Shown here in pieces: positions 1 through 6,883 of a stretch of 20,749 bases of DNA. Position numbers and translations under genes: made by a program. Source of the stretch: a virus; the IMG/VR virus record IMGVR_UViG_3300027418_000057, positions 1 through 20,749 of that record. One strand, 5' to 3'. Numbering within the stretch: position 1 is the stretch's first letter; the number at the start of each line of letters is the position of its first letter. Under the pieces are notes generated by a model that was not told where the DNA came from, made no database searches, and was given only the letters and a program-made list of their open reading frames with translations.

Positions 1-27
1 GCATTGTATATATTATCTATATAAAAG

Positions 28-60
28 AAAAAATCCCAATCAGAGGCGGATCCGATTGGG
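28..60 (-). terminator. Rho-independent terminator of the minus-strand cassette
   Basis: Bases 35-41 (CCCAATC) pair perfectly with 54-60 (GATTGGG), giving a 7-bp stem with a 12-nt loop. Read on the minus strand, the stem is followed by ATTTTTTCTTTT, a typical U-tract. It lies about 90 bases downstream of the last minus-strand gene and is the obvious end of that transcript. A second, weaker 5-bp hairpin (69-73 with 78-82) sits just before it. On the plus strand the downstream T-run is short, so bidirectional action is doubtful. Confidence 0.85.
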
Positions 61-148
61 CATTTCTAGTGTATTGCTACACATTATATAGGGAGACATT
101 GCTGCCGTCACCTACACATCTTAATTGTAAGCCAGGTTATTTTATATG
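61..148. other. Short 3' untranslated stretch, no gene seen
   Basis: This is the stretch between the last minus-strand stop codon and the terminator. Possible reading frames are under 20 codons and lack a ribosome binding site. No tRNA-like arms were found. Apart from the small hairpin at 69-82 nothing can be assigned. Confidence 0.5.
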
Positions 149-364
149 TCAAGCATTCTGGTCAACAGGATTTTCAGACGGGGTAAATGATGGCTCAGGT
201 CCAAGTAGATATCCTTGCTCATGATAATCAATCATCTTAGCCGTCTTGTCAGGATCTACTCCATTTGCCATAATTGTTAGCATATCGTAAATACGGTGAA
301 GCATTATATAATTCACCATAGGTAGGTTGTCTTCTAGATTTCTAGATGGTTCTTTCTCTTCCAT
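149..364 (-). CDS. Small conserved-type phage protein, function unknown (71 aa)
   Basis: I do not recognise a function. The product is acidic and mostly helical in appearance, with a central amphipathic stretch (about residues 15-35, NYIMLHRIYDMLTIMANG) and a Gly/Pro-rich tail (GYLLGPEPSF). It has no cysteines, membrane segment or signal peptide. I chose the ATG at 364 rather than an upstream in-frame ATG at 388. The 364 start overlaps the stop of the preceding gene as TAATG, and a strong GGGGAGG ribosome binding site lies 5 nt upstream. It is the last gene of the minus-strand cassette, 3' to the lysozyme-like gene, and is probably translated by coupling. Confidence 0.75.
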   Translation of the reverse strand: MEEKEPSRNLEDNLPMVNYIMLHRIYDMLTIMANGVDPDKTAKMIDYHEQGYLLGPEPSFTPSENPVDQNA

Positions 365-537
365 TATGGCCTCCCCATATCGTTCCAAAATACTTCTCTA
401 CCCATAGCGTCTTTTTCTAATAGGGCACTTGCTTCAAACTCATATGAAGAAAAGGTCTCTTCTTCCGCCGACGCACTTTTTGTTTCAATTTGTAGTCCTT
501 GACCACAATTGCAGTTACTACATTCATTCTCAGACAT
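364..537 (-). CDS. Very small acidic protein with a Cys-rich N-terminus (57 aa)
   Basis: This short gene fills the gap between its two neighbours exactly. It begins with ATG at 537, overlapping the stop of the upstream gene as ATGTCTGA, and ends with a TAA that overlaps the next ATG as TAATG. The product starts MSENECSNCNCGQG, with three cysteines in CxxCxC spacing (residues 6, 9 and 11) that could bind a metal. A long acidic region follows (AEEETFSSYEFEASALLEKD). The function is unknown. Perfect packing between two translationally coupled genes is the main reason to accept it as real despite its size. Confidence 0.7.
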   Translation of the reverse strand: MSENECSNCNCGQGLQIETKSASAEEETFSSYEFEASALLEKDAMGREVFWNDMGRP

Positions 538-736
538 TGTTGACTTCCTTAACTAGGTTCTCATATACCTCTAGACCTACGTAGTTCTTGTACTCACAGG
601 CTAGGCAGTATAAATAGATGTTATCCTCTAAATCCAAATTACATTGAAGAGAGCCCTGATCCAGTGGGCATAAAAGCTCTGGAACAAGGCCCTCTTTTGA
701 TAAAGAGAGATACTTCGATACGTATTGTATCTTCAT
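530..736 (-). CDS. Small putative zinc-ribbon protein (68 aa)
   Basis: Four cysteines (C23, C32, C44, C47) are arranged as C-x8-C-x11-C-x2-C within a hydrophobic context (LLCPLDQG, YLYCLACEYK). This suggests a small zinc-binding fold. No enzymatic motif is present, so a structural, nucleic-acid-binding or protein-protein role is all that can be proposed. The start at 736 follows AGGAT by a few bases, and that site lies at the end of the upstream lysozyme-like gene, only 5 nt away. Its 3' end overlaps the next gene by 8 nt. Zinc binding is inferred from cysteine spacing alone. Confidence 0.7.
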   Translation of the reverse strand: MKIQYVSKYLSLSKEGLVPELLCPLDQGSLQCNLDLEDNIYLYCLACEYKNYVGLEVYENLVKEVNNV

Positions 737-741
737 TTATC

Positions 742-1293
742 CTACTTCTTTTCAGTTGTTGGGAATCGCAATAGCCATTCCTGTGCTTTAGGGGTCATAC
801 CCTTCCAGCTGGACCAATCCTGACCGCCATTGGTCATATAGTACGTTATCTCTGCGTTTGTTACTGGGTCGAATAACTCTTTGTTACTCTTTAGGTCGAA
901 CTTCTCTAGTCTTTCAGGACCAAGATTTCCGATCATGTTTATCTGGAATACTCCGTAAGAACTATCTCCAGTTTTCTTATCCCCGTTATATGCAAGCGGT
1001 CTTCCGTTAGATTCACGCTTTGCTATGGACCAAGCTTTCTTAAGGCCTACTCCTTCGAATCCTACAGTCTTGAGTAGCAATAGCAACTCTTCGTCTGTAA
1101 GCATCTCAGATGGCTTGTAAATTTCTTTACTGAACTTATCTAAGACTTCTTGCTTTAGTTGGGCTTCAGTTTTCACTAAAGGTTTTACTACTAAGGCTTG
1201 TGAAGGCTGGACTGGAAACATAAATAATGTTATCATTACTATTGTAACCAGATTATGAGCTAAATCACTAACCTGTTGTTTTATTTTCTCCAT
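742..1293 (-). CDS. Secreted lysozyme-like / SLT-type lytic transglycosylase (183 aa)
   Basis: Probably a peptidoglycan glycan-strand cleaving enzyme acting outside the membrane, as an endolysin or wall-penetration factor. Residues about 14-33 form a hydrophobic signal or anchor segment ending in a signal-peptidase-like SQA. The lysozyme-like domain spans about 65-180. It carries the probable catalytic glutamate E94 in AKRESNGRPLAYNGD, then TGDSSYGVFQINM (residues 108-120) and a late DWSSWKG block. These match the order of goose-type lysozyme/SLT folds. I place the start at 1293: AGGAGG lies 8 nt upstream, and the promoter at 1327-1356 would begin transcription near 1320, excluding an in-frame ATG at 1365. 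ATG 1299 is a less likely alternative. It is the first gene of the minus-strand cassette. The exact bond cut cannot be told from sequence. Confidence 0.85.
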   Translation of the reverse strand: MEKIKQQVSDLAHNLVTIVMITLFMFPVQPSQALVVKPLVKTEAQLKQEVLDKFSKEIYKPSEMLTDEELLLLLKTVGFEGVGLKKAWSIAKRESNGRPLAYNGDKKTGDSSYGVFQINMIGNLGPERLEKFDLKSNKELFDPVTNAEITYYMTNGGQDWSSWKGMTPKAQEWLLRFPTTEKK

Positions 1294-1299
1294 TGGCAT

Positions 1300-1328
1300 T
1301 TCCTCCTCTAGAGATAACGAACTACAAT
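1300..1328 (+). promoter_or_regulatory. Weak candidate promoter for the glycosyltransferase gene
   Basis: A -10-like TACAAT (1323-1328) sits 17 bases after TTCCTC (1300-1305). The -35 is poor. The -10 overlaps the -10 of the opposing minus-strand promoter, so the two would compete. It is listed because no better plus-strand promoter is visible before 1379 and because a TTCCCC-N17-TAGAAT arrangement recurs at 2384. Confidence 0.25.
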
Positions 1329-1356
1329 CATAACATTGATCGGATAAGCCTGTCAA
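1327..1356 (-). promoter_or_regulatory. Sigma70-type promoter of the minus-strand cassette
   Basis: On the minus strand a perfect -35 TTGACA (1356-1351) is followed after 18 bases by TATGAT (1332-1327), one mismatch from TATAAT. Transcription would start at about 1320, leaving a leader of roughly 27 nt with the AGGAGG site of the lysozyme-like gene. It resembles promoters read by a host vegetative sigma factor and fixes the start of that gene. Confidence 0.75.
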
Positions 1357-1378
1357 GCCAGTCAACTAGAAAGAAAAC

Positions 1379-2380
1379 ATGAATATATCTTATTATACTA
1401 TTCAAGCGGGGCTAAACCCTGCTGTTGGCTTTGGCTATGCGGGAAAAAATATTGTTAAATCATTAAATAATCTAGGATATGCTGTATCTTTTGCTAATCC
1501 TAAATCTACTATTCAATTAAACTTTACTCAGCCACACCATTTTAAATTACATAGAAGCCAATATCAAATAGGATACACTCCATGGGAATCAACATCCATG
1601 CGCCCCGACTGGGTTGAAAGATTTAATGCATGTGATGAAGTTTGGGCGACATCTGATTGGTGTGCACAAGTATTTAAAGACAATGGTATTACAAAGCCAA
1701 TATATGTTTACCCACACGGTATAGAAAGTATTTGGAAACCAAAACGCAGAGTTATTCGAGAAGGACAACCACTTAAATTTTTACACATAGGAGAGCCGTC
1801 ACCTAGAAAAGATGGACAGTTAGTAGTAGATACCTTCATTAAACTATTTGGCGGAAACCCAGATTACCATTTAACAATTAAAGCACATAAGTTTAATACT
1901 ACTAGGGTGTATGATAAAAATAATCAATTTGATTCTCCAGAAACAGCATACGGAAACATAACTTTAATCACAGATGAATTAGAAGAAGCAGATCTTGTTT
2001 CCTTGTACCATAGCCATCATGTTTTGTTATATCCAACATGGGGAGAGGGTTTTGGATTCATCCCGCTTCAAGGTTTAGCAACAGGTATGCCAGTTATATC
2101 AACATATGATTGGTCTCACTATGTGGACTACATGGGACCACTCAAATTAAAATCTAAACTTACAGATGAGACTTTACCTAAATCAGTTGGCGATGAATAT
2201 ATTGGTAAGATGTTTAAACCAGATGCAAAACATTTAGAAGAGCTAATGCGTGAAGTATCTTCTGATTATAAAGCATACTCTGGATATTATTTTGCTCAAG
2301 CAGATAAAATACATGAAGATTATAATTGGGATCAGTTGACTAAGAAAGCTTTTGAGCATTTAGTAGAGAAATTTTCTTAG
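1379..2380 (+). CDS. GT-B fold glycosyltransferase, group 1 (GT4-like), 333 aa
   Basis: Likely transfers a sugar from a nucleotide-sugar to an unknown acceptor in the cytoplasm. The N-terminal half has a glycine-rich loop (GFGYAGKNI, residues 17-25) and the block CDEVWATSDWCAQVF (85-99). The C-terminal half has FLHIGEPSPRKD (134-145), a donor-site region, and the diagnostic PTWGEGFGFIPLQGLATGMP (219-238). In the usual E-x7-E motif the first glutamate (E223) is kept, but the second is Q231. The length is close to family norms, so it looks intact. The ribosome binding site is weak (GAAAG). The gene stands alone between the divergent promoter region and the reductase. Fibre or other virion protein glycosylation, or host surface modification, are possible roles; neither is shown by the sequence. 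Confidence 0.85.
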   Translation: MNISYYTIQAGLNPAVGFGYAGKNIVKSLNNLGYAVSFANPKSTIQLNFTQPHHFKLHRSQYQIGYTPWESTSMRPDWVERFNACDEVWATSDWCAQVFKDNGITKPIYVYPHGIESIWKPKRRVIREGQPLKFLHIGEPSPRKDGQLVVDTFIKLFGGNPDYHLTIKAHKFNTTRVYDKNNQFDSPETAYGNITLITDELEEADLVSLYHSHHVLLYPTWGEGFGFIPLQGLATGMPVISTYDWSHYVDYMGPLKLKSKLTDETLPKSVGDEYIGKMFKPDAKHLEELMREVSSDYKAYSGYYFAQADKIHEDYNWDQLTKKAFEHLVEKFS

Positions 2381-2383
2381 GGC

Positions 2384-2412
2384 TTCCCCTTTTAAGCGTT
2401 CTTTGGTAGAAT
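2384..2412 (+). promoter_or_regulatory. Candidate extended -10 promoter before the ribonucleotide reductase
   Basis: TGG-TAGAAT (hexamer 2407-2412) is an extended -10 element (TGn). A weak -35 TTCCCC lies 17 bases upstream. The same nine bases TGGTAGAAT occur at the same relative place before the holin-like gene at 4471. A predicted start near 2419 gives a leader of about 50 nt containing a small CCGC-TGG-GCGG hairpin (2440-2450). Confidence 0.5.
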
Positions 2413-2468
2413 AGGATCTTCACACTAAATTTAAATTAACCGCTGGGCGGAGAAAAAGGTATTATAAA

Positions 2469-4403
2469 ATGTCTAAGACTATTGCAAACCCGTACGAAAA
2501 TTTTATTGCGTTATCCAGATATGCAAGATGGATTTCAGAAGATAACCGCCGTGAAACGTGGGGAGAAACAGTAGATAGATATTTTAGCTTTATGCTAAAC
2601 CACCTAGAACAAAACTACAATTACATTCCAGATGAGAAGCTTGTTGCGGAATTAAAAAATGGTGTATTTGAGAGAAACGTCATGCCATCAATGCGCTCCG
2701 TTATGACTTCAGGAGTAGCATTGGAAAGAGACAATGTAGCAGGATACAACTGTGCTTTCTTACCAGTTGATTCAGCTCGCTCATTTGATGAAACAATGTA
2801 CATACTTATGTGTGGCACTGGTGTAGGGTTTTCTGTTGAGTATAAGTATATTAATAAACTTCCTGCCGTCCCAGAAGCGTTAGAAAAATCAACTACAGTA
2901 ATTACAGTAGAAGACTCAAAGCAAGGCTGGGCAAAAGCATACCGTGAGTTGCTAGCACTACTTTGGTCTGGACAGATTCCAGCAATTGATGTATCCAAAG
3001 TACGTCCTGCAGGCGCAAGACTTAAGACAATGGGTGGAAGATCATCAGGCCCACAACCACTTATTAATCTATTTGATTTTACAATTGCAAAATTTAAAAG
3101 CGCTACAGGAAGAAACCTAAAGCCAATTGAATGTCACGATATTATGTGCAAGATTGGTGAAGTAGTTGTTGTAGGCGGAGTTCGCCGCTCAGCAATGATT
3201 TCTCTTTCTAACATTAACGATATTGAGATGGCACAGGCTAAGTCAGGCAACTGGTGGGAAGCAAATACACAACGTGCTTTATCTAATAACTCTGTTGCGT
3301 ACTCACGCAAGCCAGACATGGAGCAATTTATTGCAGAATGGAAATCTTTATATGATTCAAAGTCAGGAGAACGAGGTATATACAATGTGGCCGCAGCTCA
3401 AGCCCAAGCAGCCAAGTATGGAAGAAGAGATCCAGATATACACTATGGAACTAACCCGTGCTCAGAGATTATTTTACGTCCTTACCAGTTTTGTAACCTT
3501 TCAGAAGTCGTACTACGTGAAAATGATACAAAGAAAGATATTCAACGCAAAGTAGAGCTTGCAACCATTCTTGGTACATGGCAATCTACCCTTACAGACT
3601 TTAAATATATTCGTAAAATTTGGAAAGACAATACAGAAGAAGAGCGCCTACTAGGTGTTTCTTTGACTGGACAGTTTGGACACAAGTTTATGTCAGGTAA
3701 AGAAGACCTTGTTTCGCTAGAAGCATTTTTAATGAGTCTTAGAGAATCAGCAAGAGCAAAGAATAAAGATGAGGCTGGGAAAATTGGGATTCCAGAGTCT
3801 GCCGCTATTACTTGTGTAAAGCCATCAGGAACCGTATCTCAATTGGTCGGGGTATCTTCAGGAATGCATGCTTGGCATTCTCCATATTACATTCGTACAG
3901 TTCGTGGAGCAAAGGGAGATCCAATCTCTACATTTTTGAAGGAAGTTGGAATTCCAGTAGAAGATGATGTTATGAAGCCAAACGACACATACGTATTTTC
4001 ATTTCCAGTAAAGGCACCAGATGGTGCAATTGTTAGAAATGACTTAACTGCTATTGAACACTTAAACATTTGGTTAGTTTACCAACGTGCCTGGTGTGAG
4101 CACAAGCCATCTATTACAGTTTCTGTAAAAGAAGATGAATGGATGGAAGTAGGAGCCTGGGTGTACAAGCATTTTGACGAAGTGTCTGGAATTTCATTCT
4201 TGCCTCACTCAGACCATTCATACAAGCAAGCTCCATATCAAGAAGTAACAGAGAAAGAGTACAATGACCTTGTTGCCAAAATGCCAGCCGAAATTCGCTG
4301 GGAAGATTTGTCCTTTTACGAGACAGAAGACGGAACTTCTACTAATGCTACGCTTGCCTGCAGCTCAGACGGAAACTGCGAACTTGTAGATATTTCAGCT
4401 TAG
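2469..4403 (+). CDS. nrdJ: Adenosylcobalamin-dependent (class II) ribonucleotide reductase, 644 aa
   Basis: Reduces ribonucleotides to deoxyribonucleotides for phage DNA synthesis using vitamin B12 chemistry. The monomeric RTPR-type cysteine set is complete. C95 (AGYNCAFLPVD) and C342 (QFCNLSE) are the redox pair. C331 with N329 and E333 in TNPCSEIIL is the thiyl-radical site, and the 11-residue spacing C331-C342 equals C408-C419 in the Lactobacillus leichmannii enzyme. C631 and C637 near the C-terminus (ACSSDGNCEL) are the reducing tail. CVKPSGTVSQL (449-459) and GTGVGFSVE (116-124) are further family blocks. The gene looks full length and intact. The ribosome binding site is mediocre (AAAGG 11 nt upstream). 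Its last codons contain the candidate -35 for the next gene. Confidence 0.95.
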   Translation: MSKTIANPYENFIALSRYARWISEDNRRETWGETVDRYFSFMLNHLEQNYNYIPDEKLVAELKNGVFERNVMPSMRSVMTSGVALERDNVAGYNCAFLPVDSARSFDETMYILMCGTGVGFSVEYKYINKLPAVPEALEKSTTVITVEDSKQGWAKAYRELLALLWSGQIPAIDVSKVRPAGARLKTMGGRSSGPQPLINLFDFTIAKFKSATGRNLKPIECHDIMCKIGEVVVVGGVRRSAMISLSNINDIEMAQAKSGNWWEANTQRALSNNSVAYSRKPDMEQFIAEWKSLYDSKSGERGIYNVAAAQAQAAKYGRRDPDIHYGTNPCSEIILRPYQFCNLSEVVLRENDTKKDIQRKVELATILGTWQSTLTDFKYIRKIWKDNTEEERLLGVSLTGQFGHKFMSGKEDLVSLEAFLMSLRESARAKNKDEAGKIGIPESAAITCVKPSGTVSQLVGVSSGMHAWHSPYYIRTVRGAKGDPISTFLKEVGIPVEDDVMKPNDTYVFSFPVKAPDGAIVRNDLTAIEHLNIWLVYQRAWCEHKPSITVSVKEDEWMEVGAWVYKHFDEVSGISFLPHSDHSYKQAPYQEVTEKEYNDLVAKMPAEIRWEDLSFYETEDGTSTNATLACSSDGNCELVDISA

Positions 4404-4412
4404 TGGTAGAAT
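4384..4412 (+). promoter_or_regulatory. Candidate promoter before the holin-like gene
   Basis: TTGTAG (4384-4389, inside the end of the reductase gene) is followed after 17 bases by TAGAAT (4407-4412), which is preceded by TGG as an extended -10. Transcription would start at about 4419-4420, exactly at the foot of the hairpin at 4420-4434. The hexamer and its TGG prefix repeat those at 2404-2412. Confidence 0.55.
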
Positions 4413-4419
4413 TATAGTA

Positions 4420-4455
4420 TTCGGGTAAACCGAAAATTCATGGGCACCTTGCCCA
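4420..4455 (+). promoter_or_regulatory. Two tandem hairpins in the 5' leader of the holin-like gene
   Basis: The first hairpin is TTCGG (4420-4424) with CCGAA (4430-4434) around a GTAAA loop. The second is TGGGCA (4441-4446) with TGCCCA (4450-4455) around CCT. The second ends one base before the GAGGAG ribosome binding site (4457-4462). Neither is followed by a T-run, so they are not terminators. They may stabilise the mRNA 5' end or tune ribosome access; this is inference. Confidence 0.5.
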
Positions 4456-4470
4456 CGAGGAGATGATAAA

Positions 4471-4713
4471 ATGGCTAAATTTGCAAAAGCAGATTTAAAC
4501 AAAGATGGGAAAGTTGTTATGACAGAACAGATTTTAGCAGCGCTTGGAACTTATGCACGTGCATTTCTTTCAGCAGCAATTGCTCTATACATGACTGGTA
4601 ATACTAGTCCAAGAGATCTTTTGATGGGTGGATTTGCCGCAGTGGCACCAGTTATTCTTAAGGCTCTAAGCCCAAGTAATAAGGAATTTGGATTCGTTTC
4701 AGAATCAAAGTAA
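4471..4713 (+). CDS. Holin-like small membrane protein (80 aa)
   Basis: Two hydrophobic helices are visible: YARAFLSAAIALYMTG (about residues 28-43) and DLLMGGFAAVAPVILKAL (49-66), separated by a short turn (NTSPRD). Both tails are charged or polar. This layout and size fit holins that permeabilise the membrane for endolysin release. The N-terminus contains DLNKDGKV, which resembles an EF-hand loop start but is alone and probably not calcium binding. The start at 4471 has an excellent GAGGAG site 8 nt upstream. The gene has its own candidate promoter and is closed by the terminator at 4731-4760, so it seems to be a single-gene unit. It lies about 3 kb from the lysozyme-like gene, on the opposite strand. 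Confidence 0.65.
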   Translation: MAKFAKADLNKDGKVVMTEQILAALGTYARAFLSAAIALYMTGNTSPRDLLMGGFAAVAPVILKALSPSNKEFGFVSESK

Positions 4714-4730
4714 TTTCATTATTAGGATCG

Positions 4731-4760
4731 CTCCTGTGCTAAAATGAGTACAGGAGTTTT
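4731..4760 (+). terminator. Rho-independent terminator after the holin-like gene
   Basis: CTCCTGTGCT (4731-4740) pairs with AGTACAGGAG (4747-4756). This gives a 10-bp stem with one G-T wobble and a 6-base loop AAAATG, followed by TTTT (4757-4760). It separates the holin unit from the fibre operon beginning at 4779. Confidence 0.85.
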
Positions 4761-4778
4761 CCTATTCTAGGAGTAAAA

Positions 4779-5132
4779 ATGTCAGCGGTTAAAAATTTTG
4801 AAGTAGACCAAAATGCAACATTTTCTTTTGTTGTAGAATATAAAGACAACCAAGACTTGCCAATAAGTCTAGTTGGGGCTTCTGCAAAAATGCAGGTTCG
4901 TGATACAAAGGGCGGTACAAAGTTAGCTTTTACCCTATCAACCCCTAATTTATCAGATGGAATTTCAATAGACCCTACTGCTGGAAAACTAACAATTAAA
5001 ATGACGGCGGCACAGACAAATAAACTGTTCTATCCTAAATCAGCCTATGACATTATGATAACAGATAGCAACGGAAATAAAATAAAATTACTTGAAGGCT
5101 TTTTAGCTCTAAGTAGATCGGTTACAATATGA
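4779..5132 (+). CDS. Probable virion/baseplate accessory beta-domain protein (117 aa)
   Basis: The product is predicted to be all beta. It has FSFVVEYKDNQDLPISLVGASAKMQVRD-type strands at the N-terminus and a closing block YDIMITDSNGNKIKLLEGF (90-108). Alternating strands ending in a short turn and a final hydrophobic strand are common in small tail accessory proteins that precede collagen-like fibre genes. No enzyme motif or membrane segment is visible. AGGAG lies 5 nt before the start. The stop overlaps the next ATG as ATGA, so it is co-translated with the collagen-like gene. It is the first gene after the terminator and so probably the first of the fibre operon. The specific role is not known. 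Confidence 0.7.
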   Translation: MSAVKNFEVDQNATFSFVVEYKDNQDLPISLVGASAKMQVRDTKGGTKLAFTLSTPNLSDGISIDPTAGKLTIKMTAAQTNKLFYPKSAYDIMITDSNGNKIKLLEGFLALSRSVTI

Positions 5133-5569
5133 CAGATAAAATAATAGTAACGGAAATTGTAAATGATGTAGTCGTTTCCACCCCTGGCCCACAAGGACCA
5201 AGAGGAAAAACAATATTAAATGGCCTAGGTGTTCCATCAGAGACATTGGGCCTTGAAGGCGATTTTTACTATGATAAAAACACAACAAGATTTTATGGTC
5301 CAAAGCCTTCAGACTTTACTTGGGCTGGAGCAGCAAATTACCTTTTAACAGCTGGAACTCTTACTTATCCGTGGATGTTGACTCAAGTAACAGGTCCAGT
5401 ATCTGGAGTATATAGCCTTCCAATAACACATAATTTAGGGTATAACCCAAATGTTACTGTAAAAAATTCCGCAGGCGACATATTAGAAACGGGAATAGAC
5501 TATAATAGTATTAACCAAATAACACTGACGATGGCACAACCATTTTCAGGGACAGCGTACCTGTCCTAA
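5129..5569 (+). CDS. Short collagen-like tail fibre protein (146 aa)
   Basis: A structural fibre or appendage protein. After a short N-terminal strand there is one collagen-type segment GPQGPRG (20-26). Next is the block GLEGDFYYDKNTTRFYGPKP (41-60), commonly attached to phage Gly-X-Y repeats. A C-terminal beta domain (about 84-146) opens with LPITHNLGYNPNVTVKN. The HNLG block and following strands recur at the end of the next gene, where the match is VTHNLGSDDVTVQVF. This indicates a shared terminal domain, perhaps for trimer capping or attachment. The start overlaps the preceding stop (ATGA) and has no clear ribosome binding site, so translation probably depends on coupling. Confidence 0.75.
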   Translation: MTDKIIVTEIVNDVVVSTPGPQGPRGKTILNGLGVPSETLGLEGDFYYDKNTTRFYGPKPSDFTWAGAANYLLTAGTLTYPWMLTQVTGPVSGVYSLPITHNLGYNPNVTVKNSAGDILETGIDYNSINQITLTMAQPFSGTAYLS

Positions 5570-5581
5570 AGGAGATAAAAA

Positions 5582-6883
5582 ATGGCAAGATTATTTGTAA
5601 CTAACATTGACCTCAACAAGAATGAGCTGCTCAATGCCCGAATTCAAAATTTAAGTTCAGCACCATCAAATCCAGTAGCAGGACAGATTTATTATGATTC
5701 AACTAATAATACAATGTACTACTACAATGGCCTCGCCTCTCCTAATGGTCCATGGATGCCGATGTCTGGCTCCACAGAAGTTATTCAAGATGTAGTTGGT
5801 GCATTAATATCTGGCGGAACAGGTTTAACAGCAACATATAATGATCCAGCAGGAACGTTATCAATTAAATTAAATGATACCGCAGTAACAGCAGGCTCAT
5901 ATGGTTCAGCAACAAAGATTCCAACATTTACAGTAGATCAACAAGGTCGTTTAACTGCAGCTGGTGAAGCAAACGTAGCAACTAATCTTTCTATTGCAGG
6001 AGAAACTGGCACAGACACAGTAAATCTTCTTACAGATACGTTAACAGTAACTGGCGATGGATCTATTGATACAGCAGTAACAGACAATACAATTACAATC
6101 ACTGCAAAAGATGCAAGCACAACTCAAAAGGGTGTTGCTTCATTTAATTCAACAGATTTTACAGTAACATCAGGCGCAGTATCTCTTAATAAAGATTCAG
6201 TAATTACTCTCTCAGGAGATGTAAACGGTACTGGAACAATGACAAATCTTGGCGATGTAACAATCACCACAACAGTACAACCAAACTCCGTAGCACTTGG
6301 AACAGATACCACTGGAGACTATGTACAAAATATTCAAGGCACAACTGGTGAAGTAACAGTATCACCTACATCTGGAGAAGGCAGCACAGTAACAATTGGT
6401 CTTCCAGATGATGTAACAATTACTAATAACTTAAACGTTGGCGGTAACTTAAACGTTACAGGAACAATTAACTCTGTAAATACTACACAGGTAAATATTG
6501 TTGATAATAAGATTAATCTTAATACCGACTTTGAAGGAACCCCTACAGCAGATGCTGGAATCCGTGTAGAACGTGGAACATCAACAGATGTAGAAGTTCT
6601 TTGGAATGAAACTGATGATCGGTGGACCCTTACAAATAATGGTACTAACTATCATGCAATTGCAAGAAAGTATGCGGTAGACCTTGCCAACCCATCAACC
6701 CTCACAGCATTAGTTGTAACACATAATTTAGGATCAGATGATGTTACCGTTCAAGTTTTTGAAACAGCAGGATCAAAAGCACTTGTTGAAACAGATGTAG
6801 AGCGCACATCAGCAAATACAGTTACATTAAGATTTGCAACAGCGCCTGCAAGTGGAGCATATAGAGTCGTAATTACTGGATAA
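5582..6883 (+). CDS. Tail fibre protein, modular (433 aa)
   Basis: The N-terminal module (about 28-62) has the block PVAGQIYYDSTNNTMYYYNG, seen again in two other genes of the window. It is followed by the fibre repeat VVGALISGGTGLTATYNDPA (71-90). The middle is Thr/Val/Asn-rich beta-helix-like sequence with the block TTTVQPNSVALGTDTTGDYV (229-248). Residues 270-355 carry NLNVGGNLNVTGTINSVNTT and GIRVERGTSTDVEVLWNE, typical of long fibres of aquatic T4-like phages. The C-terminus (about 376-433) is the HNLG domain shared with the preceding gene. AAGGAG precedes the start. The role in host binding is inferred from composition and context. Confidence 0.8.
   Translation: MARLFVTNIDLNKNELLNARIQNLSSAPSNPVAGQIYYDSTNNTMYYYNGLASPNGPWMPMSGSTEVIQDVVGALISGGTGLTATYNDPAGTLSIKLNDTAVTAGSYGSATKIPTFTVDQQGRLTAAGEANVATNLSIAGETGTDTVNLLTDTLTVTGDGSIDTAVTDNTITITAKDASTTQKGVASFNSTDFTVTSGAVSLNKDSVITLSGDVNGTGTMTNLGDVTITTTVQPNSVALGTDTTGDYVQNIQGTTGEVTVSPTSGEGSTVTIGLPDDVTITNNLNVGGNLNVTGTINSVNTTQVNIVDNKINLNTDFEGTPTADAGIRVERGTSTDVEVLWNETDDRWTLTNNGTNYHAIARKYAVDLANPSTLTALVVTHNLGSDDVTVQVFETAGSKALVETDVERTSANTVTLRFATAPASGAYRVVITG

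Noticed and set aside
61-148. tRNA or small RNA near the minus-strand terminator
   Set aside because: No cloverleaf arms or T-loop sequence; only a 5-bp hairpin is present.
2379-2393. Terminator after the glycosyltransferase (AGGG-CTTC-CCCT-TTT)
   Set aside because: A stem of only four pairs is too weak to call, and it overlaps a candidate -35.
3223-3555. Plus-strand frame of 110 codons inside the reductase gene
   Set aside because: It is out of frame with an intact, strongly conserved enzyme and has no domain sense of its own.
4489-4515. EF-hand calcium site in the holin-like protein (DLNKDGKV)
   Set aside because: It is a single partial loop with no partner or flanking helix pattern, so probably chance.
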